Source: a virus
Virus record (IMG/VR): IMGVR_UViG_3300020472_000012
Span: 1 to 64,000 of that record
Strand: one strand, 5' to 3'
DNA length: 64,000 bases
The notes beneath the pieces were generated by a model that made no database searches, was not told where the DNA came from, and saw nothing but the letters and a program-made list of their open reading frames with translations. Each line of letters begins with the position of its first letter. Position 1 is the stretch's first letter. This document shows, one piece after another, positions 44,151 through 52,391 of this stretch. The position numbers and the translations under genes were made by a program.

Positions 44151-44178
44151 TTGACAGATATGCATTATGGAGTATAAT
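44151..44178 (+). promoter_or_regulatory. Sigma70-like promoter of gp55
   Basis: TTGACA, 16-nt spacer, TATAAT, both hexamers perfect. The -10 box ends 8 nt before the gp55 ATG. Lies in the 141-bp gap after the UvsW operon, whose remaining sequence holds a weak TCCC/GGGA hairpin and T-rich stretches but no gene that I can see. Confidence 0.85.
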
Positions 44179-44186
44179 AGATACAT

Positions 44187-44741
44187 ATGGCACAAAAAGC
44201 AAAACCAGAACACTATGTAAATAACAAAGAGTTCACAGCAGCGATTACAGAACATAACCTTGCAGTTAGGAAAGCAGTCAAAGATGGAAAGGAACCACCT
44301 AGAGTTTCCGAGTATATTGGTGAGTGCATTTATAAAATTGCAACAAGGTTATCGACTAAACCAAATTTTATCAACTATTCTTATAGGGATGAAATGATTT
44401 GTGATGGAATTGAAAACTGTTTACAATATATAAACAACTTCAACCCAGAGAAATCTCAAAATGCGTTCGCATATATCACACAAATTATTTACTATGCATT
44501 CCTAAGAAGAATCCAGAAAGAAAAGAAACAGTCTGCAATTAAACAGAAGGCAATTATGAATTCTGGAATATTAACAGACATGGTAGACACTATGGATGGT
44601 GACACCAATCAGTATTCAAATTCGTATGTTGAGTTTTTACAAGACAATATGAATGAAATAACCTATAAACCTAGAGGTAAAAAGAAAAAAACCCAATCTA
44701 ATAAAGGCGTTGAAAACTTTTATCAGTCCACAAAAAAATAA
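44187..44741 (+). CDS. gp55: Late sigma factor gp55
   Basis: A 184-residue sigma factor directing host RNA polymerase to late promoters with the gp45 clamp as coactivator (T4: 185). The region 2-like block YSYRDEMICDGIENCLQYIN and FNPEKSQNAFAYITQIIYYA, then FLRRIQKEKKQ, is diagnostic. Lys-rich C-terminus. Shares one base with gp47 (TAATG), the T4-type neighbour. The late boxes listed here are its expected targets. Confidence 0.93.
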   Translation: MAQKAKPEHYVNNKEFTAAITEHNLAVRKAVKDGKEPPRVSEYIGECIYKIATRLSTKPNFINYSYRDEMICDGIENCLQYINNFNPEKSQNAFAYITQIIYYAFLRRIQKEKKQSAIKQKAIMNSGILTDMVDTMDGDTNQYSNSYVEFLQDNMNEITYKPRGKKKKTQSNKGVENFYQSTKK

Positions 44742-45802
44742 TGAAGTTTGCTATTCTTAACGACACACATTGTGGTGTTCGTAACGATAACATACAATTT
44801 CACGAACTACAAAGAAAGTTTTATGAAGATGTATTTTTCCCTTATCTGTTAGAACACGACATCAAACATATAGTTCATCTTGGTGATTACTTTGACAAGA
44901 GAACTGGTATTAATTTCTTATCATTACAGAAAAACAAAGAACACTTTGTTGACCATCTTGATGAGTATGGTATTACTATGGATTTAATTCTTGGTAATCA
45001 TGACTTGTATTATAAGAATACATCCGAAGTCAATTCACCACAAGCACTATTAAACCATCCTAATATAAAAATCTATGGTGATGTAATTACTAAAGATTAT
45101 GATGGGTGTAAAGTATGTTTAGTGCCTTGGATTCATAGAACAAACATCGATGACACAGTAGAACACCTAGACACAACCAATGCTACTATTGCAATGGGTC
45201 ATCTAGAAATCGAAGGTGCAATGATGATGCCAGGCTATTATTCAACTCATGGTTTGAGTCTGGATACCTTCAAAAGATTTGATAAAGTTTATAGTGGACA
45301 TTTCCACACCAAATCAGAAATGAACAACCTAAGATATTTGGGTTCTCAAATGGAATTCACTTGGTCAGATTATGGAGATAAAAAATATTTTCATATATTT
45401 GATACAGAAACAAGAGAGGTACTTCCAGTTGCAAACCCTATTAGGATGTTTGAAAAAGTATTCTATGATGATTCCAAAGAAACAATGGAGTCAATTCAAG
45501 AAAAAGATTTCTCACATTTAAAAGATATGTTTGTCAAAGTGGTTGTTATGAGTAAAGACCAACCATATTGGTTTGACATGTTTATTGAAAAGATTACAAA
45601 AGCAGATGTAATCGACTTTAAAGTTGTAGAAGACCACGGCAACCTCGATATGATGGATGACGATGATGCACTATCAGATGCAGAAGATACACTTACAATT
45701 TTAACTAAACATATAGAAGGGATGGAAATCTCTGGAGAAAAATCTAAACTAGAACATTTGATGAGGTCTCTTTATTCAGAGGCTCTGGATGTTAATATTT
45801 GA
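44741..45802 (+). CDS. gp47: Recombination nuclease subunit gp47 (Mre11/SbcD-like)
   Basis: A 353-residue metallophosphoesterase. Motifs: LNDTHCG (residues 6-12), LGDYFDKR near 49, GNHDLYY near 87, GHLEIEGA near 145 and SGHFHTKSE near 187. With gp46 it resects double-strand ends for UvsX-dependent recombination and replication restart. Length near T4 (339). Directly follows gp55. Confidence 0.94.
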   Translation: MKFAILNDTHCGVRNDNIQFHELQRKFYEDVFFPYLLEHDIKHIVHLGDYFDKRTGINFLSLQKNKEHFVDHLDEYGITMDLILGNHDLYYKNTSEVNSPQALLNHPNIKIYGDVITKDYDGCKVCLVPWIHRTNIDDTVEHLDTTNATIAMGHLEIEGAMMMPGYYSTHGLSLDTFKRFDKVYSGHFHTKSEMNNLRYLGSQMEFTWSDYGDKKYFHIFDTETREVLPVANPIRMFEKVFYDDSKETMESIQEKDFSHLKDMFVKVVVMSKDQPYWFDMFIEKITKADVIDFKVVEDHGNLDMMDDDDALSDAEDTLTILTKHIEGMEISGEKSKLEHLMRSLYSEALDVNI

Positions 45803-46035
45803 AACGAGTAATATATAATATGAATGGAATAGTATACAGTGGTTCCTATACATGTGAAGGACATACAGTACATTTTAGAATCTTAGAAGATGATGTAGTA
45901 GACATCACTGAGGTAACTCAAATGCACAGTGCTCCAATAGGTAGAACATACACATCAACAAAAACAGTTGAATTAGATGAAGCAATCAAGATACAATCTG
46001 AATTTATAAAGTTGGGATATGATAAGATTTCATAG
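45799..46035 (+). CDS. Small protein between gp47 and gp46 (gp47.1 position)
   Basis: A 78-residue protein with TTG start overlapping the gp47 stop; an ATG 21 nt further in is the alternative. Beta-rich (GIVYSGSYTCEGHTVHFRIL) with a helical end overlapping gp46 by 17 nt. It takes the place of T4 gene 47.1. Function unknown. Confidence 0.55.
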   Translation: MKRVIYNMNGIVYSGSYTCEGHTVHFRILEDDVVDITEVTQMHSAPIGRTYTSTKTVELDEAIKIQSEFIKLGYDKIS

Positions 46036-47731
46036 TGTAAAGTACAAAAACTTTCTTTCCACAGGCAACAAATTTACAGAAGTTTTTCTAGACAAAAGAA
46101 AAGCCTGTCTAGTTGTGGGTGAGAATGGAAGTGGTAAATCTACAATGTTAGATGCATTATGCTTTGGACTATTTGGAAAAGGATTTAGAAAAGTTTCAAA
46201 AAACATGTTAGTTAATACTATTAATGGTAGGCACATGGTAGTTGAGATTGAATTCTCAGTTGGACAGAAGAGATACAAAGTTGTTCGTGGTGCAAAACCA
46301 AATATCTTTGAAGTGTATCTACATGGTAAGTTACTTAATCAAGATGCAAACATGAGAGACTATCAAGAGTATCTCGAAAAACAAATTCTAAAATTAAACT
46401 ACAAGGCATTTACTCAAGTAGTAATACTTGGTAGTTCAACCTTTACACCTTTCATGCAAATGGGTACTAATGATAGACGAGGTATTATTGAGGATATACT
46501 TGATATCAACATATTCTCTATTATGAATGATATCTTAAAGATTAGACAAGGTGCAATGAAGACTGAGTTACAAGAGATTGAATATGATATTAAATTATCA
46601 CAAGATAGAATTGATACATACAAAGGTCATATTAAAGCATTAGGTGAAAATCGTAGACAAAAGGTTGCAGACTTTAGAGATAGTATTGCAAATTCTGAAT
46701 CCCATGTAGAAGACCTACAAGTAGAAATAGATTCTTTTTTACAAGAAGTAGAAGATAATCTAAACCCTAAGATAAAAGATTTTGAAAAGTTAAAAGATAG
46801 ACTACAACATACAGTAGAAATTGAAAGGAAACTACACGATGCATTTACTAAAGGTGAGGAACAACTAGACTTTTATGAGCATACAAAGACTTGTCCCACA
46901 TGTAAACATGACTTGGAAGACGACTTCAAGGAAAAGAAACTCGAAGAGATTGCAGGCACGAACACAGAAATCACGAGGGGAATCAAAGAACTCGAACAGA
47001 AGGTTGCATCACTCGAAAAACAACTCGAAGATATCCAAGAGGTGCAAGAACAAATCAATGATATCAACAGAAAGGTATCTAAGAAACAGAATGAGATTAG
47101 TGCATCGCAACAATATATCACGAAAATCAACAAAGAGATTGATAAACTTGTATCAGAAAAACAGTCTGATGATTCCAAGAAGTTGGGAATAGAAACAAAA
47201 GCTTTAAAGAAACACGACACTAGAAAAGAAGAACTTGTAGATAAGAGACATTATTATGACCTTGCAGCTTTCTTATTGAAGGATAGTGGTATTAAGACCA
47301 AAATTGTTAAACAATATCTTCCAGTAATGAATAAGTTGATTAATAAATATCTTGCTTCAATGGACTTCTTTGTTCAGTTTGAGTTAGATGAGAACTTTAA
47401 TGAGAATATAAAGTCTAGATATAGAGACGATTTTTCTTATGCAAACTTTAGTGAAGGGGAGAAAATGAGAATTGACCTTGCATTGTTATTCACTTGGAGA
47501 GCAATTGCAAAGTTAAAGAATAGTGTGAATACAAACCTATTGATGTTAGATGAAGTCTTTGACAGTTCACTGGATGAGGGTGGTACTGATGAGTTCATGA
47601 AAATACTAACAACATTAGGAAACGATACCAATGTCTTTATTATTTCACACAAAGGGGACATTCTAAATGAGAAGTTTAGACATGTCATGAAATTTGAGAA
47701 GGTTAAAAACTTTAGTAGGATAGCAGAATAA
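46019..47731 (+). CDS. gp46: Recombination ATPase subunit gp46 (Rad50/SbcC-like)
   Basis: A 570-residue SMC-type ATPase (T4: 560). Walker A GENGSGKST (34-42); two coiled-coil arms flank a zinc hook CPTC (C292, C295). The C-terminal lobe has signature FSEGEKMRIDLALLF near 480 and Walker B LLMLDEVFDSSLDEGG near 507. Works with gp47 in end resection. Confidence 0.95.
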   Translation: MIRFHSVKYKNFLSTGNKFTEVFLDKRKACLVVGENGSGKSTMLDALCFGLFGKGFRKVSKNMLVNTINGRHMVVEIEFSVGQKRYKVVRGAKPNIFEVYLHGKLLNQDANMRDYQEYLEKQILKLNYKAFTQVVILGSSTFTPFMQMGTNDRRGIIEDILDINIFSIMNDILKIRQGAMKTELQEIEYDIKLSQDRIDTYKGHIKALGENRRQKVADFRDSIANSESHVEDLQVEIDSFLQEVEDNLNPKIKDFEKLKDRLQHTVEIERKLHDAFTKGEEQLDFYEHTKTCPTCKHDLEDDFKEKKLEEIAGTNTEITRGIKELEQKVASLEKQLEDIQEVQEQINDINRKVSKKQNEISASQQYITKINKEIDKLVSEKQSDDSKKLGIETKALKKHDTRKEELVDKRHYYDLAAFLLKDSGIKTKIVKQYLPVMNKLINKYLASMDFFVQFELDENFNENIKSRYRDDFSYANFSEGEKMRIDLALLFTWRAIAKLKNSVNTNLLMLDEVFDSSLDEGGTDEFMKILTTLGNDTNVFIISHKGDILNEKFRHVMKFEKVKNFSRIAE

Positions 47732-48675
47732 TGGGTGAACTTTGGGATGTAGGAAAGAGTACCAAGAAGGGAATTATTCTTAATAGTCATGCAAGAACTG
47801 GATTGTATAAGTCATGGCAAATAATTGTGGATAATTATATTAAACAAGATAAATCATGGAATGATTATAGAAAATCTAGTGGTCTTTCTCAAGACCCTAG
47901 GCCTTGGCAAGGATATAAGGATGCAGTTGAAGAACAAATAATTTCAGTAATGTCAACTGGAGAGGGTGTAGAGGATTCACCATATTTTAAACATATAAGA
48001 AATCCAATAGAACCATTTGTTGGAATTGCATTAGATGTGTATGGAATGCCACATCCATTTGGTGGAGACTCAGAAAAGATATACAAAGAGTTAATGTTTG
48101 TAAGAAACGAACTTAATGAACTACCACCTTTTGGTGTCTTTGGTGCATGGAATGAATGGAGAACAGATTTATTACATTGGAAAACTTTAAAGAAGATGGG
48201 GTATAAGATAGTTAATCTTCATAGAAGAGAACTTAAAGATTGGTTTATATCATGTACCATTGCTATGATTGGTGGTGCAGAGGTAAACAAAAATGGTTTT
48301 CATGCATGGAACAAAGAGAGTGCAGACTACATACTAGGGGTTAGAAAGAAACTAAAAGGTAATCTTGAAATTTCTAAAACACAAGTATTACTCTTCCTAG
48401 AGTCTGTTAATCGATATCTTCAAGCATCACAAGAAATATGTACAGATGCATATTGTGTTTACGAATCATTAGAGGATGCTCCAGAAGTATTCATGAAGGA
48501 ATGTGAATTAGATTTAACTCAAGACCAATGCAAAGATTGGTTTACTGAGATAGTTCCACATCCAGTAGAAGATATGAAAGAGTATATTAAGGATGAAGGT
48601 GCATTTGAAGATATGTGGAATAAATTACAAACAACAGATTTTAAGGAAGAATATAAAATTGATATAGTACAATGA
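47731..48675 (+). CDS. Sulfotransferase-like protein
   Basis: A 314-residue protein coupled to gp46 (TAATG). Two segments recall PAPS-dependent sulfotransferases. One is an N-terminal strand-loop-helix (GIILNSHARTGLYKSWQ, 14-30) at the 5'-phosphosulfate loop position. The other is YKIVNLHRRELKDWFIS, with R166 and S174 spaced as in the 3'-phosphate site. The loop lacks the usual SxRxGST pattern, so the call is tentative. The rest is not recognised. If correct, it may use PAPS from the host or from the APS-kinase-like protein at 22897. Confidence 0.42.
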   Translation: MGELWDVGKSTKKGIILNSHARTGLYKSWQIIVDNYIKQDKSWNDYRKSSGLSQDPRPWQGYKDAVEEQIISVMSTGEGVEDSPYFKHIRNPIEPFVGIALDVYGMPHPFGGDSEKIYKELMFVRNELNELPPFGVFGAWNEWRTDLLHWKTLKKMGYKIVNLHRRELKDWFISCTIAMIGGAEVNKNGFHAWNKESADYILGVRKKLKGNLEISKTQVLLFLESVNRYLQASQEICTDAYCVYESLEDAPEVFMKECELDLTQDQCKDWFTEIVPHPVEDMKEYIKDEGAFEDMWNKLQTTDFKEEYKIDIVQ

Positions 48676-49334
48676 TAGAACCAAAACGCATAGATTTTAT
48701 TGATTCAGAAGGTATATTACTATATGAGAATGTAGTTTCTAATGACCAGTTGTTTGATTGGTTTAATAAGATGAATAGTCATGCATACTTTAGACAATGT
48801 GCATCTTCTGAAAAGACAACAGATGGTAAAGTTATTGAACAAGCAAAAGCATGGCAAGCCAACTTTAATAAACCAGATGTTATAGAACAGATAAATGCAG
48901 ACCCAAATATAAGTTCTAAGATTTCAGATGTAGATAATCAATCACCATTAGGATTTGACTTAATGGAAGAGATTTGGAATACTATTAATGACCAGTGTGG
49001 GTTTCATCATTTAGAACCAATACAACAATACATAAATGCATTTAATCATGGTGATAATACATGGGGTCATACTGATTGGTATGATTATACAATAATAGTT
49101 TATATCAATCCAGAATGGGATAACCAAATAATGGGTGGAGAAACTTTGTTCTTTGATGACGACTATCAGTTCATTAGATGTGCAGTTGCATGTACGCCAG
49201 GAAATGTAGTATGTTTTAAAGGACAAATACCACATAAAGGTGGTTTAGTGTCAAGAGATACTACTGTAGCAAGATACTCAGTGGTATTTCAATGTAAAGA
49301 GTTTGGTAGTGAAACAGGTCTAGAGGGAAAATGA
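48672..49334 (+). CDS. 2OG-Fe(II) oxygenase (P4H-like)
   Basis: A 220-residue dioxygenase, ATGA-coupled to its neighbours on both sides. Triad H133-T-D135 in WGHTDWYD and H188 in IPHKGGLV; R201 in ARYSVVFQ for 2OG. MGGETLFFDDD and GNVVCFKGQ match the P4H core. Substrate unknown. It stands in an accessory operon with the sulfotransferase-like protein, deformylase and another oxygenase. Confidence 0.85.
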   Translation: MIEPKRIDFIDSEGILLYENVVSNDQLFDWFNKMNSHAYFRQCASSEKTTDGKVIEQAKAWQANFNKPDVIEQINADPNISSKISDVDNQSPLGFDLMEEIWNTINDQCGFHHLEPIQQYINAFNHGDNTWGHTDWYDYTIIVYINPEWDNQIMGGETLFFDDDYQFIRCAVACTPGNVVCFKGQIPHKGGLVSRDTTVARYSVVFQCKEFGSETGLEGK

Positions 49335-49948
49335 AATTAGTAGCAAAAAATGAAAAAGTCCTTAGAGAAAAGGCAAAAGTATACGACTTTGAGAATCCAC
49401 CTATGGATACAATGGAACTCAAAGATAAGTTAATCAATACCATGATGGAAGAAAATGGTATAGGGTTGGCTGCACCACAAGTTGGTGTTCCTTACAGAGT
49501 GTTCGTGATGAGAGGTAAGGATAAGGACGAGTGCATGTTTATTGCAAACCCAGAGATAATAGAGTTCTCTGAGGAAACTGTTGTGATAGAAGAAGGATGC
49601 CTCACTGGTGGACTGGAAGGTATTTTCTGTCACTTAACTCGTCCTGCAGCCATAACTGCTAGGTGGCAAAATGAAGATGGTGATGTTAGAGAACTAATGT
49701 TTGATGGTTATAGTGCAAGATGTTTTCAACATGAACTTGACCATTTAGATGGTGTTCTCTTTATTGACCACGCAAGTCAAATAAAATTAGAAAGAGCAGT
49801 TAAGAAAAAGAATAAAAGAATTAAACAATATGAACGATTCAAAAAACAAATTAGGGAACTTGAATCCAGAGGTTATTTTAATACACAGTTGTCTGACTCC
49901 GAAGGAGTGCAACCTACTGATAAAGTACCACAAAGCAAATCAGAATAA
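49331..49948 (+). CDS. def: Peptide deformylase with C-terminal extension
   Basis: A 205-residue metalloenzyme removing formyl groups from nascent N-termini. All three motifs are present: GIGLAAPQVG (43-52), EGCLTGG (88-94) and QHELDHLDG (133-141), giving ligands C90, H134 and H138. Many phage deformylases are short; here about 55 residues follow the catalytic core, and the last 39 or so are encoded in DNA that also encodes the next gene in another frame. Such enzymes are common in marine phages. Confidence 0.95.
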   Translation: MKLVAKNEKVLREKAKVYDFENPPMDTMELKDKLINTMMEENGIGLAAPQVGVPYRVFVMRGKDKDECMFIANPEIIEFSEETVVIEEGCLTGGLEGIFCHLTRPAAITARWQNEDGDVRELMFDGYSARCFQHELDHLDGVLFIDHASQIKLERAVKKKNKRIKQYERFKKQIRELESRGYFNTQLSDSEGVQPTDKVPQSKSE

Positions 49949-50534
49949 AGTAACACATTCAGACCCTACAACTGTATATAATGGCAGAAGAATACCTTAT
50001 GAGTTTATAAATAACTTAGAGGTTAAAAGAACAATTGCAAAATATCAATACGATGTTGTTGCAAAAGTCTGGTCTCATTTCAATAAAAGTTGTTATCCAG
50101 AACAGACTGAAATCATGAGGTGGCCGATAGGTGTTCCACAGGAAACACATATTGACACTATGGGTTCAGATAAAGAAGATGAAATGTGTATAATCCCATT
50201 TACAGATTATGCATCCATCCTTTATTTGAACGATGACTTTGACGATGGGTTAACCATATTCGAGGGCGGGTACGAAATAAAACCCAAACAAGGAATGGTT
50301 GCCATTTTTGAAGGAATGAAGTATTGGCATGAGGTAAGTGCATGTAAAGGTAAAGACCGATACACCTTACCATGTTGGTACACTACAGAATGGAGAAACA
50401 TGGAACTTCAATCTCAAGGTGGTGAAGGAAGAGCGGGACTCTATAGAGGAACCCTTCCAGCATCTGGAGATAGTGAGAAGGACATGGAAACTCTTCGTCA
50501 TTGGTGGAAAGAGACCTACTTTCCACAAAGTTAG
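49830..50534 (+). CDS. 2OG-Fe(II) oxygenase overlapping deformylase
   Basis: A 234-residue dioxygenase. Triad H107-I-D109 in ETHIDTMG, H167 in YWHEVSAC and R177 in KDRYTLPCW; KPKQGMVAIFEG is the usual strand before the distal His. The N-terminal LIHSCLTPKECNLLIKYH is normal for the family, so the start within the deformylase gene (119-nt overlap, different frame) looks genuine. A later start would remove this domain edge. Confidence 0.82.
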   Translation: MNDSKNKLGNLNPEVILIHSCLTPKECNLLIKYHKANQNKVTHSDPTTVYNGRRIPYEFINNLEVKRTIAKYQYDVVAKVWSHFNKSCYPEQTEIMRWPIGVPQETHIDTMGSDKEDEMCIIPFTDYASILYLNDDFDDGLTIFEGGYEIKPKQGMVAIFEGMKYWHEVSACKGKDRYTLPCWYTTEWRNMELQSQGGEGRAGLYRGTLPASGDSEKDMETLRHWWKETYFPQS

Positions 50535-50562
50535 TAACTAATTAGGTCATGGAGAAACTTTT

Positions 50563-51168
50563 ATGAGAAAGTTATTATTAATACTATTAATGAGTATGAC
50601 ACCATTCGTTTGGAGTGATGTTAGTGGCTCAGTTGGTATAAGTTCCGACTACATTTGGAGAGGTGTATCACAATCAGCTGGTAATCCCTCATACAACCTA
50701 AATCTTGAAGCAAATTCAAAAGGATTTTATGGTGGAGTATGGGCTGGACAAGTTGATTTTGATAACGAAGCCGATTGGGAATACGATTTATATGGTGGAT
50801 ATGCAATAGCATTATCTGAAAATATAAATGTAGATGTTGGATTTGTACAATACCGATATGATGAAGTTATCGACACATCAGAAGAAATCTATGTGAAAGC
50901 AACTGTAGGTGATTTTGGTATTAAATATTTTAGAGATACAGAAGACAGTGGGAACCAATTTATTGTTGGAACCTACGATGCTTGGTTTGTACCAGTAGTT
51001 GATGTAAATCTAGAATATGGTAGGATAGACAGTAACAACGATTACAAAGCATTAAACATAACATATTTGTTTAATAACAATGTATCAGTTGGGGCTCATG
51101 TTTTATCAAGTGCATTCAGAGGTGAAGCATTAGATAACATATCTGTATCATTAGGTTATAACTTTTAA
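50563..51168 (+). CDS. Outer-membrane beta-barrel protein, Gcw_chp/TIGR02001 type
   Basis: A 201-residue secreted protein. Signal peptide MRKLLLILLMSMTPFVWS, cleavage likely before D19. The mature part shows SGSVGISSDYIWRGVSQSAG and GFYGGVWAGQVDFD, the hallmark of the Gcw_chp family of proteobacterial outer-membrane proteins. Alternating amphipathic strands continue to a terminal ...SLGYNF with the C-terminal Phe needed for BAM insertion. Likely acquired from a host. It may alter the infected cell's surface (superinfection exclusion or uptake). Good ribosome site ATGGAGAAAC. Confidence 0.85.
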   Translation: MRKLLLILLMSMTPFVWSDVSGSVGISSDYIWRGVSQSAGNPSYNLNLEANSKGFYGGVWAGQVDFDNEADWEYDLYGGYAIALSENINVDVGFVQYRYDEVIDTSEEIYVKATVGDFGIKYFRDTEDSGNQFIVGTYDAWFVPVVDVNLEYGRIDSNNDYKALNITYLFNNNVSVGAHVLSSAFRGEALDNISVSLGYNF

Positions 51169-51185
51169 TTAAGTAATTACATGGA

Positions 51186-51216
51186 GTGTGGGGATGAAAG
51201 TCCCCGCACCACTTTT
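51186..51216 (+). terminator. GC-rich hairpin with short T-run
   Basis: Nine-bp stem GTGTGGGGA/TCCCCGCAC (one G-T pair), six-base loop, followed by CACTTTT. It lies 18 nt after the outer-membrane protein stop. Terminator is likely, though the T-run is short and the next start codon follows at once. Confidence 0.6.
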
Positions 51217-51348
51217 ATGGAAACATTCTGGTTTATAATAGAAATGCCTTTTCTATTCTTTAAGTGGGGACTAATTTTCTCAGCGTGGGTAACGCTTTTA
51301 TGGATGATTGGGAACATTTGGGAAAATAGAAAGGATGATATATCTTAA
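51217..51348 (+). CDS. Small membrane protein (43 aa)
   Basis: A 43-residue frame, Trp/Phe-rich (ETFWFIIEMPFLFFKWGLIF), with one long membrane helix and a short charged tail (ENRKDDIS). It overlaps the Coq4-like gene by 14 nt. Composition and coupling support it, but a hairpin lies directly upstream, so translation could be limited. Function unknown. Confidence 0.5.
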   Translation: METFWFIIEMPFLFFKWGLIFSAWVTLLWMIGNIWENRKDDIS

Positions 51349-52024
51349 GAGAGTAAAACCCTTAAGGGGCATTAAAGCACTCTTACAACTTGCCAAATCT
51401 AAGCAGAACATTCAGTCTTATTTGGATGTGAATCATGCGTTCAATGGAAACTCTCCAGACAATACTATTTCTAAGTGGGCATCAAGTTCACAAGGTATTA
51501 GATATTCTAGAGGCGAACGATTACCTTTATTAAAAGAATATCCAAAGAACTCTGTTGGTTGGCATTTAAACAAAATGCAACTTGACCCTAAGTATGCAGA
51601 TTTCAATTTTCTACAATCAAACAAATACATTAACCCACAAAAAGCATTCTCAAACTGGATAGTTGATACTCATGATATTGGACATATTGTGAGTGGATAT
51701 GGTGATGATGGTTTTGGAGAACTTCTCAGAGTTGAATATGAGATAGGTGGAACTTACATGCAAGGATGGAAGGTTATATCTCTAATGTTCCAATCTAAAG
51801 TATTTTTGTTGAATCCTATGTTGTATTTTAAACTAAGACCAATGATTAAAGAAGCATCCCAGAGAGGAAAAGATTCTAATCCATATGTTATGGTAGATTG
51901 GTTTGAATATCTTGACCAACCATTAAATTTTGTGCGAGAGAGAATATTGAGACTTCAACCTACCACCTTATATCAGTATAAAGACCCTCGTTGGCATTCA
52001 TTCGTAGAAAGTAATTTTAATTAG
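51335..52024 (+). CDS. coq4: Coq4-like protein (ubiquinone pathway)
   Basis: A 229-residue protein from the ATG at 51335, with AGGATG context; an earlier in-frame TTG is less likely. It contains the Coq4 metal-binding motif HDxxHx11E: H113-D114-I-G-H117 ... E129, in VDTHDIGHIVSGYGDDGFGE. Surrounding sequence (NSVGWHLNKMQLDPKYADFN) also resembles the family. Coq4 acts in ubiquinone biosynthesis, where it organises or catalyses head-group processing. A phage copy could support respiration during infection. The gene end overlaps a minus-strand small gene. Confidence 0.85.
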   Translation: MIYLKRVKPLRGIKALLQLAKSKQNIQSYLDVNHAFNGNSPDNTISKWASSSQGIRYSRGERLPLLKEYPKNSVGWHLNKMQLDPKYADFNFLQSNKYINPQKAFSNWIVDTHDIGHIVSGYGDDGFGELLRVEYEIGGTYMQGWKVISLMFQSKVFLLNPMLYFKLRPMIKEASQRGKDSNPYVMVDWFEYLDQPLNFVRERILRLQPTTLYQYKDPRWHSFVESNFN

Positions 52025-52166
52025 ACGCTTGTTTTAATTGTTTATCTAGTGGATGTACATGTTTTTCATATGTCATAACACCCGCTGCTCTTGCAACCTT
52101 ATGTAACCTTCCAGATTTCATCAACTTATGAAATCTATTTATTTTCTTTTTCAATTCCTTTTTCAT
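52017..52166 (-). CDS. Small basic protein, only minus-strand gene (49 aa)
   Basis: Reads on the minus strand from an ATG at 52166 to a TAA at 52017, converging with the Coq4-like gene by 8 nt. The 49 residues are basic and helical (KKELKKKINRFHKLMKSGRL, then HKVARAAGVMTYEKHVHP). A perfect TATAAT box lies 3 nt upstream of its ATG. Size and charge would suit a small DNA- or RNA-binding or host-takeover protein; no family recognised. Confidence 0.55.
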   Translation of the reverse strand: MKKELKKKINRFHKLMKSGRLHKVARAAGVMTYEKHVHPLDKQLKQASN

Positions 52167-52234
52167 ACTATTATATATGCACAGTTGTCACAGTATTGTC
52201 ACAAAACTGTAATATTTCCATTATCTCTCCAGAA
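52167..52234. promoter_or_regulatory. Divergent control region with TTGTCACA direct repeats
   Basis: Between the minus-strand gene and the rightward tRNA/VWA unit. Minus-strand -10 box (complement of 52170-52175). Two direct copies of TTGTCACA start 11 bp apart (52185 and 52196), one helical turn, and are flanked by an inverted pair ACAGTT/AACTGT (52181-52186 and 52205-52210). Operator-like; the regulator is unknown. Confidence 0.5.
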
Positions 52235-52264
52235 TTGACACAGGGGTGCCCTTTTTAGTATAAT
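52235..52264 (+). promoter_or_regulatory. Sigma70-like promoter of tRNA-Asp
   Basis: TTGACA, 18-nt spacer, TATAAT. The -10 box ends 8 nt before the first base of the tRNA. Shares the form TTGACACA(G/T)GGGTGC with the next promoter, so the two look like copies. Confidence 0.85.
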
Positions 52265-52272
52265 AGCTAAAT

Positions 52273-52347
52273 GGTCTGTTAGTTCATCGGTAAGAATACT
52301 GCCCTGTCACGGCAGAGAGAAGGGTTCGATTCCCTTACAGACCGCCA
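52273..52347 (+). tRNA. tRNA-Asp (GTC)
   Basis: Full cloverleaf: acceptor GGTCTGT/ACAGACC, anticodon stem CTGCC/GGCAG with loop CTGTCAC (GTC at 52306-52308), T arm AAGGG-TTCGATT-CCCTT. Discriminator G followed by an encoded CCA. Own promoter upstream. Confidence 0.95.
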
Positions 52348-52355
52348 GATAACAA

Positions 52356-52385
52356 TTGACACATGGGTGCATAATTTTGTATAAT
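52356..52385 (+). promoter_or_regulatory. Sigma70-like promoter of VWA gene
   Basis: TTGACA, 18-nt spacer, TATAAT, starting 9 nt after the tRNA CCA. The -10 box ends 6 nt before the ATG, predicting a leaderless transcript. Confidence 0.85.
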
Positions 52386-52391
52386 AGCAGT

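Noticed and set aside
52356-52391. Upstream TTG start for the VWA gene
   Set aside because: It would place the -35 and -10 promoter boxes inside the coding sequence; the ATG at 52392 fits the promoter spacing.
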